Shown here piece after piece: positions 17,070 through 25,943 of a stretch of 48,152 nt of DNA. The notes beneath the pieces are model-generated. The model saw nothing but the letters and a program-made list of their open reading frames with translations, did not search any database and was not told the origin of the DNA. The position numbers were made by a program, and so were the translations under genes. Origin of the DNA: Clostridia bacterium (GTDB lineage Bacteria > Bacillota > Clostridia > Oscillospirales > Acutalibacteraceae). The stretch's first letter is position 1. The number at the start of each line of letters is the position of its first letter. The stretch lies in NCBI GenBank assembly GCA_024692685.1, contig JAILMJ010000050.1:1-48152 (forward strand), read 5' to 3'.

Positions 17070-18307
17070 AGTCAAAATCCAAATTGGGAGCACTGTTTTA
17101 CAGCAACAAGTTTCTTGCCGTCTTTTCCGTTATAGCCGCAGTAATAATCTGGCTTGTTATAACTGTGGAATTTTCTCCGGAGACCACGGCGGTTATTGCC
17201 AATGTTCCCGTTAATATAGATACCACTGCCCTCGACAGTCTGGGTTTGAAGAGCTATACCGACACTGACTTTACTGTTAACGTCACAATCAGCGGTAAGA
17301 AATATATTGTAACGTCAAAGGATTATCAGGACAGGGTCAGCGTTAACGCAAACGTAGGTCCTGTAACAACTTCCGGTGAGTATGAGCTTAATCTTGAAAC
17401 ATCCGTGAGCGGAAACGCCGATTTATTCACGGTTGTAGGTCTGTCCCAGAATAAGATTGAAGTCTTCTTTGATTACGAGGATAAGATGGAATTCAAGGTC
17501 GAGGTGAAAAATGACAGTCTCGACAGCGTTACCGCAGACGGATATGAAGCGGGAGAGTTTGCTCTTGATTATCCGACCGTTCAGATTAAAGGCGCGAGAA
17601 GCGAAATAAATAAGATTGACAGAGTTATAGCAAGGGTATCGCTTTCAAATCTTACCGAAAGTGTCACCGAATCTGTTGCCGTCAGCCCGGTTACAAAAGA
17701 CGGAAGCTCGCTCAATTATGTCACTTATAACCATGACACAGTAAATGTTAAACTGCCGATTTACAAGAGAATAACTCTTAAAAACACTGTAGGTTTTACA
17801 GGTAAACCTTCCGGGCGGTTCGAAGGGTTCCCGGCAAAGGTATCACCCGCGCAGACTACTTACGGAATTCCTACCGATGCTCTTGACTCGAATGCAACCG
17901 ATTTTGTTGTAGCCTCTATTGATTTTTCCCAGCTCCAACCGGGGGAAAATAAATTCAAAATCAAAGCCGACAGCATTTCAAGCGCAAAGGTGCTTGACGG
18001 AACAACCGAATTTACCGTAACGGTTAAGGTTGATAATATGGACCTGGTGTTTGTTCCCGTGAGTGAGGTTGAGTGCATAAATGTACCCGACGGAGTCAAT
18101 GCCCAGGCGGTCCTCAATTTTAATGAGGTCACTGTTGTCGGACCGAAAAACTCAATTTCGGATATCTCGTCCTCGGATATTTCCCTGACGGTTGATATGA
18201 CCGATGTTGACCCCGAGGGAGAAAAGACACTTATTTTGCCTGTTGCATTTGCCGGCACGGATTACTGGATTTACGGTGATTATACTGCCACGGTAACTCT
18301 CAACTGA
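17066..18307 (+). CDS. cdaR: YbbR-domain regulator of CdaA
   Basis: A 413-residue protein with one N-terminal membrane helix (FLAVFSVIAAVIIWLVITVEF) and about four YbbR beta-rich repeats outside the cell. Characteristic pieces are VPVNIDT, VNVTISGKK, FKVEVKNDS, VQIKGARSEINKIDRV and FNEVTVVGPKNSISDIS. CdaR binds CdaA and adjusts c-di-AMP synthesis. The ATGA overlap with cdaA implies coupled translation. The widespread third partner glmM does not follow; a terminator does. Confidence 0.93.
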   Translation: MKSKSKLGALFYSNKFLAVFSVIAAVIIWLVITVEFSPETTAVIANVPVNIDTTALDSLGLKSYTDTDFTVNVTISGKKYIVTSKDYQDRVSVNANVGPVTTSGEYELNLETSVSGNADLFTVVGLSQNKIEVFFDYEDKMEFKVEVKNDSLDSVTADGYEAGEFALDYPTVQIKGARSEINKIDRVIARVSLSNLTESVTESVAVSPVTKDGSSLNYVTYNHDTVNVKLPIYKRITLKNTVGFTGKPSGRFEGFPAKVSPAQTTYGIPTDALDSNATDFVVASIDFSQLQPGENKFKIKADSISSAKVLDGTTEFTVTVKVDNMDLVFVPVSEVECINVPDGVNAQAVLNFNEVTVVGPKNSISDISSSDISLTVDMTDVDPEGEKTLILPVAFAGTDYWIYGDYTATVTLN

Positions 18308-18316
18308 ATATGATTC

Positions 18317-18345
18317 AAACCGGAGATTGAATTCTCCGGTTTTTT
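18317..18345 (+). terminator. Rho-independent terminator after cdaR
   Basis: AAACCGGAGA (18317-18326) pairs with TCTCCGGTTT (18333-18342) across a six-base loop, followed by a T-run. It closes the cdaA-cdaR unit. Confidence 0.88.
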
Positions 18346-18382
18346 AATAAATAATTTCTTAATAAAATATTATTATTTTATA

Positions 18383-18412
18383 TTGAAATGCTTATATATT
18401 TTATGTTATAAT
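18383..18412 (+). promoter_or_regulatory. Promoter for the lipoprotein/two-component unit
   Basis: TTGAAA (18383-18388) and TATAAT (18407-18412) are separated by 18 bases in a very A/T-rich stretch. It lies about 30 bases before the lipoprotein start. Confidence 0.65.
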
Positions 18413-18443
18413 ACACAGCACAACAATAGGGGAGGTGGGCAGC

Positions 18444-19790
18444 TTGAAATTAAAAGCCGCAGTTTCAATAGTGATAACGGCTCTTGCGTCTTTATTGCTT
18501 TTTTCGTCCTGCGATTCAATTGATTTCTTCCGTTCTGCGGAGTCGCTTCTTATGCCGCCCCTTTATTTCTCCGAGTATGAAGACTTGATTGATGCATTCA
18601 ATTCCTCTGTCGGAAGCACCGTTACTCTTTGCAACCCCAAAGACGGTGACTATCTTTCCGCCATTACGGTCAGCGATATTGACGGTGACGGCGAAGAGGA
18701 GGGAATCGTGTTTTACCGTGATGCCCTTGAAGGAAACACCGCAAGTTTTTCAGTATTCAAAAACTATAAAGGCAACTGGAAAAAATGCGGCGATTACAGA
18801 GGCTACGGTGACGGGGTTGATTCGATGCTCATCTCCGACCTTGACGGCGACAATATGGCGGAGCTTGTTGTTATCTGGAGTTTTTCGGGTATCTCAAACG
18901 CAGACATTTTTTCCGTTTACCGCTCCGGTACATCGGCGGTAAGGTATACGGAGATATCAAAAGAGTCGTGCGACATTGCCAAGGTATTTGATATTGACGG
19001 AGACGGGGAAGAGGAAATTTTCTATATAACGTCCGAAATGGAAAACGACGTTGTCAAAAAATTTGCCAGAATTATGAAATTCACGGGTCAGAATCTCGAG
19101 ATTCTGGGCGAAACAAAGGTTGACCCGAATGTAGGCGGATATGTTTCTTTCAAAAGAGAGAAGGATAATATCAGCGGTAATACCAAGGTTTATCTCGACG
19201 CCACCAAGAGCGGAGATATGATGATAACCGAGGTGCTCTACTGGAATGACTACTTGCAGGTTCTGCTTGCTCCTCTGTTTGACGAGGAGAGTAATTCCAA
19301 CACCGCTTCTCTCAGATATGAGCCCATACCCTGCTCAGATATAAACGGAGACGGAAGAATAGAGATTCCCGTGCAGACGGTTTATAAGAAATCCGGAGAA
19401 GATGATAATCAGGATGTTTACCTCACGGAGTGGACGGATTTTGAGGGCAATAAAAAAACAGATATTATCAAGTCGCTGGTAAATGTCAGCGAAGATTACT
19501 ACATTGATCTTGACGAACTCAAAATCAAGGATCCCGGCTTGAGCAAGTATGTGGGAACAGACTGGACCGCATGGATTATTTATGACCCTGTGGCATATGA
19601 AAAGACAGGCAACGCACTTTTCACGGTTCTGAAAATCCCGCGTGACAGATGGGAAAGTGAAAATCACAGTAAGGACATCATTATTATCTCAAGGCTTGAC
19701 AGTATCATTTGTGTCAGCATTAACCGTGACGGAGTCGAAACGGGGCTCGACGGAGAAACCATAAAAAATATTGTTAAAAAATTACCTTGA
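18444..19790 (+). CDS. Lipoprotein with FG-GAP/VCBS-like DxDxDG repeats
   Basis: A 448-residue predicted lipoprotein. The signal peptide ends in a lipobox (SLLLFSSC, Cys near residue 23). Four repeats carry calcium-loop-like motifs: SDIDGDGEEEGIV (near 76), SDLDGDNMAELVV (near 130), FDIDGDGEEEIFY (near 182) and SDINGDGRIEIPV (near 298). This is the pattern of FG-GAP/VCBS beta-propeller blades. I chose TTG 18444 because GGAGGTG (18431-18437) lies six bases upstream; an in-frame GTG at 18435 falls inside that site. The gene shares a promoter with the response regulator and histidine kinase that follow 13 bases later. A sensory accessory role is possible but is inference. The specific family is not recognised. 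Confidence 0.8.
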   Translation: MKLKAAVSIVITALASLLLFSSCDSIDFFRSAESLLMPPLYFSEYEDLIDAFNSSVGSTVTLCNPKDGDYLSAITVSDIDGDGEEEGIVFYRDALEGNTASFSVFKNYKGNWKKCGDYRGYGDGVDSMLISDLDGDNMAELVVIWSFSGISNADIFSVYRSGTSAVRYTEISKESCDIAKVFDIDGDGEEEIFYITSEMENDVVKKFARIMKFTGQNLEILGETKVDPNVGGYVSFKREKDNISGNTKVYLDATKSGDMMITEVLYWNDYLQVLLAPLFDEESNSNTASLRYEPIPCSDINGDGRIEIPVQTVYKKSGEDDNQDVYLTEWTDFEGNKKTDIIKSLVNVSEDYYIDLDELKIKDPGLSKYVGTDWTAWIIYDPVAYEKTGNALFTVLKIPRDRWESENHSKDIIIISRLDSIICVSINRDGVETGLDGETIKNIVKKLP

Positions 19791-19803
19791 CGGGAATGAG
19801 AAT

Positions 19804-20502
19804 ATGAAAAGAGTATTGATAGCCGAAGACGAAGCGGCGATAAGAGACTTCGTGGTTATAAACCTGAAAAGGGCGGGCTACGATGTCGTCGAGGCGGAGG
19901 ACGGCGAGCAGGCAATCGAAAGGTATAACGACTGCGACGGCGATATAGATGTTGCCATCCTCGATGTTATGATGCCTAACCTTGACGGCTTTTCGGTCTG
20001 CAAAGAGCTCAGGTCGAAGAGCGGCACCATAGGCATAATAATGCTCTCTGCGAAATCACAGGAAATGGATAAGGTGACAGGCCTGATGATGGGAGCGGAT
20101 GACTATATGACAAAGCCGTTCTCACCTTCCGAACTTATGGCGCGTGTGGACGCCATATACCGCAGGGTGGCACTGTCGGATAATAAATCACAAAAAGCCG
20201 ATGAAGTAATTGAACTCGGCGAATTCAAACTCAACATACGTTCAAGGTCTCTCACGAGGGCCGGTAAATACATTGAGCTGACTCAGGTCGAATTCCAGAT
20301 TATCGAGCTTTTCTTTTCAAGGCCGGGTGAGGCACTCAGCAGGACTGATATTCTGAATAAAGTCTGGGGCACCGAGTATTTCGGCGAAGAAAAAATAGTT
20401 GATGTCAACATCCGCCGCCTGCGTATGAAGGTTGAGGACAGTCCCTCAGTGCCGAAGCACCTGCTGACTGTCTGGGGTGTCGGCTATAAGTGGGAACCGT
20501 AA
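19804..20502 (+). CDS. OmpR/PhoB-family response regulator
   Basis: A 232-residue response regulator. The receiver domain has Glu/Asp at 8-10 (AEDE), the phosphoacceptor Asp54 in AILDVMMPNLDGF and the conserved Lys in YMTKPFSPSEL. The C-terminal winged helix (ELGEFKLNIRSRSLTRAGK through VDVNIRRLRMKVE, GVGYKWEP) binds DNA. The longer frame starting at 19771 overlaps the lipoprotein gene and is less likely; ATG 19804 gives the normal receiver start MKRVLIAEDEAAIRDF. The kinase follows after 33 bases. Confidence 0.95.
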   Translation: MKRVLIAEDEAAIRDFVVINLKRAGYDVVEAEDGEQAIERYNDCDGDIDVAILDVMMPNLDGFSVCKELRSKSGTIGIIMLSAKSQEMDKVTGLMMGADDYMTKPFSPSELMARVDAIYRRVALSDNKSQKADEVIELGEFKLNIRSRSLTRAGKYIELTQVEFQIIELFFSRPGEALSRTDILNKVWGTEYFGEEKIVDVNIRRLRMKVEDSPSVPKHLLTVWGVGYKWEP

Positions 20503-20535
20503 GTTAAATTACATCGGAGCAAAGGAGGGACAGTG

Positions 20536-21984
20536 ATGAAATACAGAAGCCTGAGCAGACGTTGGTTTACCAACGTTGCCCTTGTCATACTTCTTATTCT
20601 CATCATAGTTGCCGTTGCTCTTTTCCTGTTCATCAGGAGTTACTACTACGACACGGCAAGGATGAAGGTCGAGGTTATGACTCAGGATGAAATACACTCT
20701 GTCTTTAATCTTTACGGAGCGTCAACATCCGGATTTGATCTTGCGGCGAGAGATTATGTAGAGGGTTATCCCGATAAAAACTCAATTGCTGTCTGGGGAA
20801 TAAACAGAGCAGGCAAGGTTATAGTTTCATCAACGGGATTTGCCATAAGTTCAGATGTAAGTATGCCCGATTTTGATGAGGCGGTTTCAAATGATACCGG
20901 TACTGCTCTGTGGATGGGCAGACTTCCCTCGGGTGAAAAAATAATGGCTTCCACCTGTACATATCGCTATAACGACGGGGAAATCGGCGGAGCGCTGAGA
21001 TTTCTTGTTTCGATGGACGCCATAGACAAACAACTTTTGAATATATCGGCTTTGATTGTCGCTGTTGCCGTTGCCCTTTACGGTGCGCTCATCTTTTCGG
21101 GCATGATGTTTATCCGTTCAATCGTAAACCCTGTTAAAGAGATAGGCGAAACCGCAAAGAAAATCGCCGTGGGTGACCTTAACGCCAGTATAGAGCATTA
21201 TCCGTACAATGATGAAATAGGCGAACTCTGCAACACGATTAACGATATGGCGGATAAACTGTCGGAATCCGACAAGATGAAAAACGATTTCATTTCCACC
21301 GTGTCCCACGAACTCAGAACTCCTTTGACTGCCATAAGCGGCTGGGGCGAAACTCTGCTTCAGATTGGGGACAGCGACCCCGCTACCTCAAAAAGAGGAA
21401 TGGAAATCATCATCAGCGAATCAGGCCGACTGAACAAGATGGTTGAGGAATTGCTCGATTTCTCAAGAATGAACAGCGGCAGGATGAAATTGCAGAGTGA
21501 AAAACTGGACTTCCTTGCGGAGCTTGACGAAACGGTCTTTTCCTTCAAGGAGAGGGCGATAAAAGAGGGCAAGGAGTTTCTGTATAACGTTCCGAAAAAG
21601 CCTGCTCCCGGTGTCGGTGATTCTTCAAGAATAAAGCAGGTGTTCATCAACATTCTCGACAATGCTCTCAAATATACGGAGCAGGGCGGCAAGATAAATA
21701 TCTCAGCTGAGATAAAAGACCGCTCGTCGCTGATAGTTACGGTGAGTGACAACGGCGCAGGAATTAAAGAGGAGGACCTTCCTCACGTAAAAGAGAAATT
21801 TTATAAGGCGAATAATACGGTCAGGGGTTCCGGCATAGGGCTCGCCATCTGTGATGAGATTATCAAACTGCACGGAGGCACCCTTGACATTCAGAGTACA
21901 TTCGGGGAGGGCACAACGGTGGTTATCACATTGCCCGTTGAACTTCCGCCGAAATCCAATGCAGAGGAGGTACACAATGAGTAA
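20536..21984 (+). CDS. Membrane sensor histidine kinase
   Basis: A 482-residue kinase. Helix 1 is near residues 13-33 (VALVILLILIIVAVALFLFI) and helix 2 near 178-200. Between them is an extracytoplasmic sensor of about 140 residues of no recognised family. A HAMP linker follows, then HisKA with phosphoacceptor His258 in STVSHELRTPLTAISGW. The ATPase domain has N-box NILDNALKYTEQGG, G1 VSDNGAGI and G2 GSGIGLAICDEI. It should phosphorylate the response regulator just upstream. ATG 20536 is preferred over GTG 20533 because AGGAGG ends at 20528. The stop overlaps the next start by eight bases. Confidence 0.95.
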   Translation: MKYRSLSRRWFTNVALVILLILIIVAVALFLFIRSYYYDTARMKVEVMTQDEIHSVFNLYGASTSGFDLAARDYVEGYPDKNSIAVWGINRAGKVIVSSTGFAISSDVSMPDFDEAVSNDTGTALWMGRLPSGEKIMASTCTYRYNDGEIGGALRFLVSMDAIDKQLLNISALIVAVAVALYGALIFSGMMFIRSIVNPVKEIGETAKKIAVGDLNASIEHYPYNDEIGELCNTINDMADKLSESDKMKNDFISTVSHELRTPLTAISGWGETLLQIGDSDPATSKRGMEIIISESGRLNKMVEELLDFSRMNSGRMKLQSEKLDFLAELDETVFSFKERAIKEGKEFLYNVPKKPAPGVGDSSRIKQVFINILDNALKYTEQGGKINISAEIKDRSSLIVTVSDNGAGIKEEDLPHVKEKFYKANNTVRGSGIGLAICDEIIKLHGGTLDIQSTFGEGTTVVITLPVELPPKSNAEEVHNE

Positions 21985-23062
21985 AAGCTGCAACTATGTT
22001 GCCGTAGGCGGTCAGGCGCTTATGGAAGGCATAATGATGAGAGGACCGAAAGGAACGGCAATGTCCTGCCGGCTTCCCGACGGTACAATAGAAACCGAGA
22101 TGAAAGAATTCACCTCCGTGCGTAAGAAATATCCTGTTCTCAATACTCCGTTTATCAGAGGAATCATCTCCTTCGTGGAGTCCATGATTCTGGGTTACCG
22201 GCTTCTTATGGAATCGGCAGAAAAAACAACAGAAGGAATTGAGGCTGAGGAAAGCGACTCCAAACTCGATAAATGGCTCAGTGATCATTTCGGGCCCAAG
22301 ATGATGGCGGTTATCGGTACTGTGGCCTCGGTGCTCGGTATCGGACTTGCGTTTTTACTTTTCTTCTATCTGCCCACGCTGACATACAGCCTGTTAAACG
22401 AGCATGTGATTAAAAGCATAGACCTCAGTGATATTCACGGGTTTAATTTCAGGCCCATCATCGAAGGTGCCATCAGAATCGTTATTTTCGTTTTCTATAT
22501 GTGGGCAACATCAAAGATGAAGGACATAAAGCGTGTCTATATGTATCACGGAGCGGAGCATAAGACGATATTCTGCTTTGAGCACGGTCACGAACTGACT
22601 GTGGAGAATGTTCTGAAAGAAAAAAGATTTCACCCCCGCTGCGGCACAAGCTTTATTTTTGTAACCATATTGCTCAGTATTCTGATTTCTTCCGTTGCGG
22701 CGATGCTTCTGCCCAGGTCAATCACGGAAACACGCTGGCTCTGGATAATTATTAAGCTCCTTCTTCTGCCGCTGATAATGGGTATCGGTTTCGAATTCAT
22801 TCAGCTTGCAGGCAAATACCCCAACAGATTCACCAGACTTCTTTCCGCCCCCGGACTTGCTATGCAGAGAATAACAACCGCAGAGCCGGACGGACCGATA
22901 GCCGAGGTCGCCATTGAGGCAATGAAGGCCTGCCTTTCAGGCGAAGCGCCTCCGAAAGAGGAGAAGGCCGAATGCGCCGAATGTGCTGAAGTTGCCGAAA
23001 CCGCTGAAACCGTCGAAACAGAAGACGAAACGGAAGACAGTCCCGCGGAGAAATGTGAATGA
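21977..23062 (+). CDS. DUF1385 membrane protein (YqhQ-like) with acidic tail
   Basis: A 361-residue DUF1385 protein. Conserved pieces are VGGQALMEGIMMRGPKG at the start, the metal-ligand-like HGAEHKTIFCFEHG and the later RFHPRCGTSFIFV, with about four membrane helices (for instance GTVASVLGIGLAFLLFFYLP). The function of the family is unknown. In many Firmicutes it lies next to prmC, as here. The last 40 or so residues are a Glu/Ala/Thr-rich low-complexity tail (AECAEVAETAETVETEDE). The ATG at 21977 follows GAGGAGG; a longer open frame from 21851 runs within the kinase and is rejected. Confidence 0.9.
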   Translation: MSKSCNYVAVGGQALMEGIMMRGPKGTAMSCRLPDGTIETEMKEFTSVRKKYPVLNTPFIRGIISFVESMILGYRLLMESAEKTTEGIEAEESDSKLDKWLSDHFGPKMMAVIGTVASVLGIGLAFLLFFYLPTLTYSLLNEHVIKSIDLSDIHGFNFRPIIEGAIRIVIFVFYMWATSKMKDIKRVYMYHGAEHKTIFCFEHGHELTVENVLKEKRFHPRCGTSFIFVTILLSILISSVAAMLLPRSITETRWLWIIIKLLLLPLIMGIGFEFIQLAGKYPNRFTRLLSAPGLAMQRITTAEPDGPIAEVAIEAMKACLSGEAPPKEEKAECAECAEVAETAETVETEDETEDSPAEKCE

Positions 23063-23901
23063 CGTTAGGACAGCTTCTGAAAAAGGGTACGGCATCATTA
23101 AAAGATTGCGGTACCGATAACGCTGAAAATGAAGCTCTCTGGCTGCTTGAAAGCGCAACAGGTCTGTCGCATTCCGGTTTGCTTTTATCATTTGACAGGG
23201 ACTGCGGCGATATTTGCCCGGAGTATGAGAAACTTATCGAAAAAAGAAAGAGCGGCATCCCGGTTCAATATATCACGGGCACCTGGCCTTTCTACGGTAT
23301 TGAGTATTCCGTAGGTGAGGGAGTTCTTATCCCCAGACCGGAAACGGAAATGCTTGTTGACTGTGCTCTTGAAAGGCTGAAAGGTAAGAAGGCACCTGTT
23401 GTAATAGATTTCTGCGCGGGTACAGGCTGCGTAGGGCTGACTGTCGCAAAGCTCATTCCGGATTCATGGGTATTTCTTATAGAGAAATATGACAAACCAT
23501 TTGAATACCTCGAGAAAAACAGGGCGAGACTTCAGCTCGGAAATGTTTTTACCGTAAAGGGAGATATTTTCGACAGAAAGCTTACATTCCCGAAGGCTGA
23601 TCTTATTCTTTCAAATCCTCCCTATATCAGGTCTTCCGAATGCGGAAGCCTTCAGCGCGAGGTTCTCAGGGAGCCGGTAGAGGCTCTCGACGGAGGAGAG
23701 GACGGGCTTGAATTCTATTACGCCATTGCCGAAAGGGCGATGAAATCGGGCAGCGATGCCGTTGCGGTTGAGTGCGGGGAGGATCAGGCGAAAAGCATTG
23801 CAAAGATATTTGCCGCCTACGGTAAAGCGCACGCAGTAAAAGATTTTGCAAATACCGAACGTATGGTCGTTATTGAAAGGACTATTTCCGATGTTACTTG
23901 A
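23059..23901 (+). CDS. prmC: Release factor glutamine methyltransferase
   Basis: A 280-residue class I SAM methyltransferase that methylates the GGQ glutamine of peptide release factors. The SAM motif is VIDFCAGTGCVGLTVAKLIP, the catalytic motif LILSNPPYIRSSE, and the N-terminal helical domain ends in GIPVQYITGTWPFYGIEYSV. Its start overlaps the DUF1385 stop (ATGA). The common partner prfA is not adjacent. Confidence 0.95.
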   Translation: MTLGQLLKKGTASLKDCGTDNAENEALWLLESATGLSHSGLLLSFDRDCGDICPEYEKLIEKRKSGIPVQYITGTWPFYGIEYSVGEGVLIPRPETEMLVDCALERLKGKKAPVVIDFCAGTGCVGLTVAKLIPDSWVFLIEKYDKPFEYLEKNRARLQLGNVFTVKGDIFDRKLTFPKADLILSNPPYIRSSECGSLQREVLREPVEALDGGEDGLEFYYAIAERAMKSGSDAVAVECGEDQAKSIAKIFAAYGKAHAVKDFANTERMVVIERTISDVT

Positions 23902-24568
23902 TTTATTTCGCAGTGATTCGTATCTCGATTTGATAATAAAACTTATGGCGAGAGTGTTCGTTGTCTTCTGCACTCTGCCGATTCACGAGTTTGCCCACGC
24001 TCTTACGGCGGACAGGTTGGGTGATGATACACCCAGGCTCAAAGGCAGGCTGACTCTCAATCCGCTTGCTCATCTGAACCTTCTCGGGTCTTTGATGATA
24101 TTCCTTGTCGGTTTCGGCTATGCGGAGCCGGTTCCGGTAAATCCGAGAAATTTTAAAAATCCCAGAGGGGGTATGGCAATTACCGCCGCTGCCGGTCCTC
24201 TGTCAAATCTCGTTATGGCGCTGTTTTTCGCTCTTGTGACGAATGCGAGCAAGCTTTGGGTAGTGACAGGCGGAGGAACGCTTGCAAGCGTATGTTTTTC
24301 GTTCTTTTATTTTGCGGCGGTAATCAATATCAATCTTGCCGTTTTCAATCTTATTCCCGTTCCGCCGCTTGACGGTTCACGGATACTCAATCTCATTATT
24401 CCCGCAAAGTATTACTTTGCAATTATGAAATATGAGCGCTACATTATGATAGGTGTACTGGTTATTCTTTTTACAGGAATTCTTTCGACACCTCTTGCGT
24501 TTTTGTCCTCATCGATTATGAGAGGATTTATGTGGCTTACCGGGCTCCCGTTCAATCTTGTCAGATAA
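23891..24568 (+). CDS. Site-2-type M50 membrane metalloprotease
   Basis: A 225-residue integral membrane protease-like protein with HEFAH (His32, Glu33, His36) in the first helix and NLIPVPPLDGSRIL carrying the third-ligand Asp of the S2P family. These small family members lack a PDZ domain and their substrates are mostly unknown. ATG 23891 lies inside prmC, giving an 11-base overlap; a longer open frame from 23846 is unlikely. It ends 15 bases before scpA. Confidence 0.9.
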   Translation: MLLDLFRSDSYLDLIIKLMARVFVVFCTLPIHEFAHALTADRLGDDTPRLKGRLTLNPLAHLNLLGSLMIFLVGFGYAEPVPVNPRNFKNPRGGMAITAAAGPLSNLVMALFFALVTNASKLWVVTGGGTLASVCFSFFYFAAVININLAVFNLIPVPPLDGSRILNLIIPAKYYFAIMKYERYIMIGVLVILFTGILSTPLAFLSSSIMRGFMWLTGLPFNLVR

Positions 24569-24583
24569 AGCGAGGATTTCATC

Positions 24584-25318
24584 TTGGAAAAGATACAGTA
24601 TAAACTTGAGGTGTTTGAAGGTCCTATGGATTTGCTTCTCAAGTTGATAGGCAAAAAACAGGTCAGCATCAATGATGTCCCGATAATGGAAATAATTGAA
24701 CAGTACCTTGAATATGTACGTTCTCTTCAGGAAGATGACCTTGATATCTCAAGTGAATTTCTTGAAATGGCAGCCCGCCTGATTTATATCAAGACGGTTT
24801 CTCTCCTGCCTGTTCATGAAGAGGAAACCGAGCAACTCGTCGAAGAGCTTAAAGGCGAATTGATTGAATACAGAGACTGTAAAATGATAGCCGGAAAGCT
24901 CAGGGAATCCGAAGGCGGATTTGATTACGGCTGCAGAGAAGAAGAAAAAATTGAAGTTGATATGACATATACGCGTATACACGAGCCCGTTGATATTTTT
25001 AAGGCTTATATTGAAGCGGTCGGCAGAGGACTTCGCAGATTGCCGCCGCCTGTAGATTCGTTCAGGGCTATAGTTTCGCGTAAGATTGTTTCCGTTTCTT
25101 CAAGGATAAGTATTATTACGGGAAAATTCAGAGACGGAAAGAAACACAGATTTATGTCATTTTTTGAGAAGTCGGAGTCACGTTCCGAAATGGTAGCAAC
25201 ATTCATTGCCCTGCTTGCAATGATTAAGGCAAAAAGATTGGCGGTCAGCGGTGAATCCGAAAATCCCGATATAATTTTACTGAACGGAGAGGGGGAGGAA
25301 GTAGAAATTGACGAATGA
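24584..25318 (+). CDS. scpA: Segregation and condensation protein A
   Basis: A 244-residue kleisin that joins SMC and ScpB in the chromosome-condensing complex. The hallmark N-terminus is YKLEVFEGPMDLLLKLI, followed by ISSEFLEMAARLIYIKTVSLLP, and a winged helix ends the protein. The start is TTG 24584, with GAGG at 24572-24575; no nearby ATG fits. It overlaps scpB by 11 bases. Confidence 0.95.
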   Translation: MEKIQYKLEVFEGPMDLLLKLIGKKQVSINDVPIMEIIEQYLEYVRSLQEDDLDISSEFLEMAARLIYIKTVSLLPVHEEETEQLVEELKGELIEYRDCKMIAGKLRESEGGFDYGCREEEKIEVDMTYTRIHEPVDIFKAYIEAVGRGLRRLPPPVDSFRAIVSRKIVSVSSRISIITGKFRDGKKHRFMSFFEKSESRSEMVATFIALLAMIKAKRLAVSGESENPDIILLNGEGEEVEIDE

Positions 25319-25943
25319 GGAACTCAGAGCCTGCGTTGAGGCTGTGCTTTTTGCTGCAGGCGAGCCGCTCGAAATATCCAGAATTGCTCAGGCGCTTGAA
25401 ACCGATGTTGAAGATATAAGGTCTGCCCTGTTCGAAATCGGCGCCAGGTATGAAAATTTTCACAGCGGTATCTGTATACTGAAACTCGGAGATAAATACC
25501 AGCTTTGTTCAAGAACGGAGTATGCCCCCTATATCAGGACTGTTCTCGATCTGAAGAAAAACACCCCCCTGTCGAATGCGGCGCTTGAGGTTTTGGCAGT
25601 TGTTGCTTACAATCAGCCGATAACCAAGGCTTATATTGAGCAGGTCAGGGGCGTTGACTGCACAGGCGTTATAGCAACCCTCTGCCAGAAAGGCCTGCTT
25701 GAAGAAAGAGGAAGGCTTGATTTGCCCGGCAGACCTCTGCTTTACGGAACAACACCGAATTTTCTCCGCTGCTTCTGCCTGACATCGCTTGCCGATCTTC
25801 CCGAGTTACCGGAAAGTCCGGAAAGGGAAAGGATAGGCGAAGATGAAGATGAAATTGACAGCAGCAAGGGTGAGCAGATAACAAATTTCTTCCAGTCGGA
25901 GCTTGAAGAAGAGGAACGGCTTCAGGAGGAGGGCGAGCAATGA
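25308..25943 (+). CDS. scpB: Segregation and condensation protein B
   Basis: A 211-residue ScpB, with two winged-helix domains: ACVEAVLFAAGEPLEISRIAQAL at the N-terminus and ALEVLAVVAYNQPITKAYIEQVRGVD in the middle. It dimerises and clamps ScpA. The start is TTG 25308, preceded by GGGGGAGG inside scpA. The C-terminus is acidic (EEEERLQEEGEQ). It overlaps the next gene by ATGA. Confidence 0.95.
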   Translation: MTNEELRACVEAVLFAAGEPLEISRIAQALETDVEDIRSALFEIGARYENFHSGICILKLGDKYQLCSRTEYAPYIRTVLDLKKNTPLSNAALEVLAVVAYNQPITKAYIEQVRGVDCTGVIATLCQKGLLEERGRLDLPGRPLLYGTTPNFLRCFCLTSLADLPELPESPERERIGEDEDEIDSSKGEQITNFFQSELEEEERLQEEGEQ

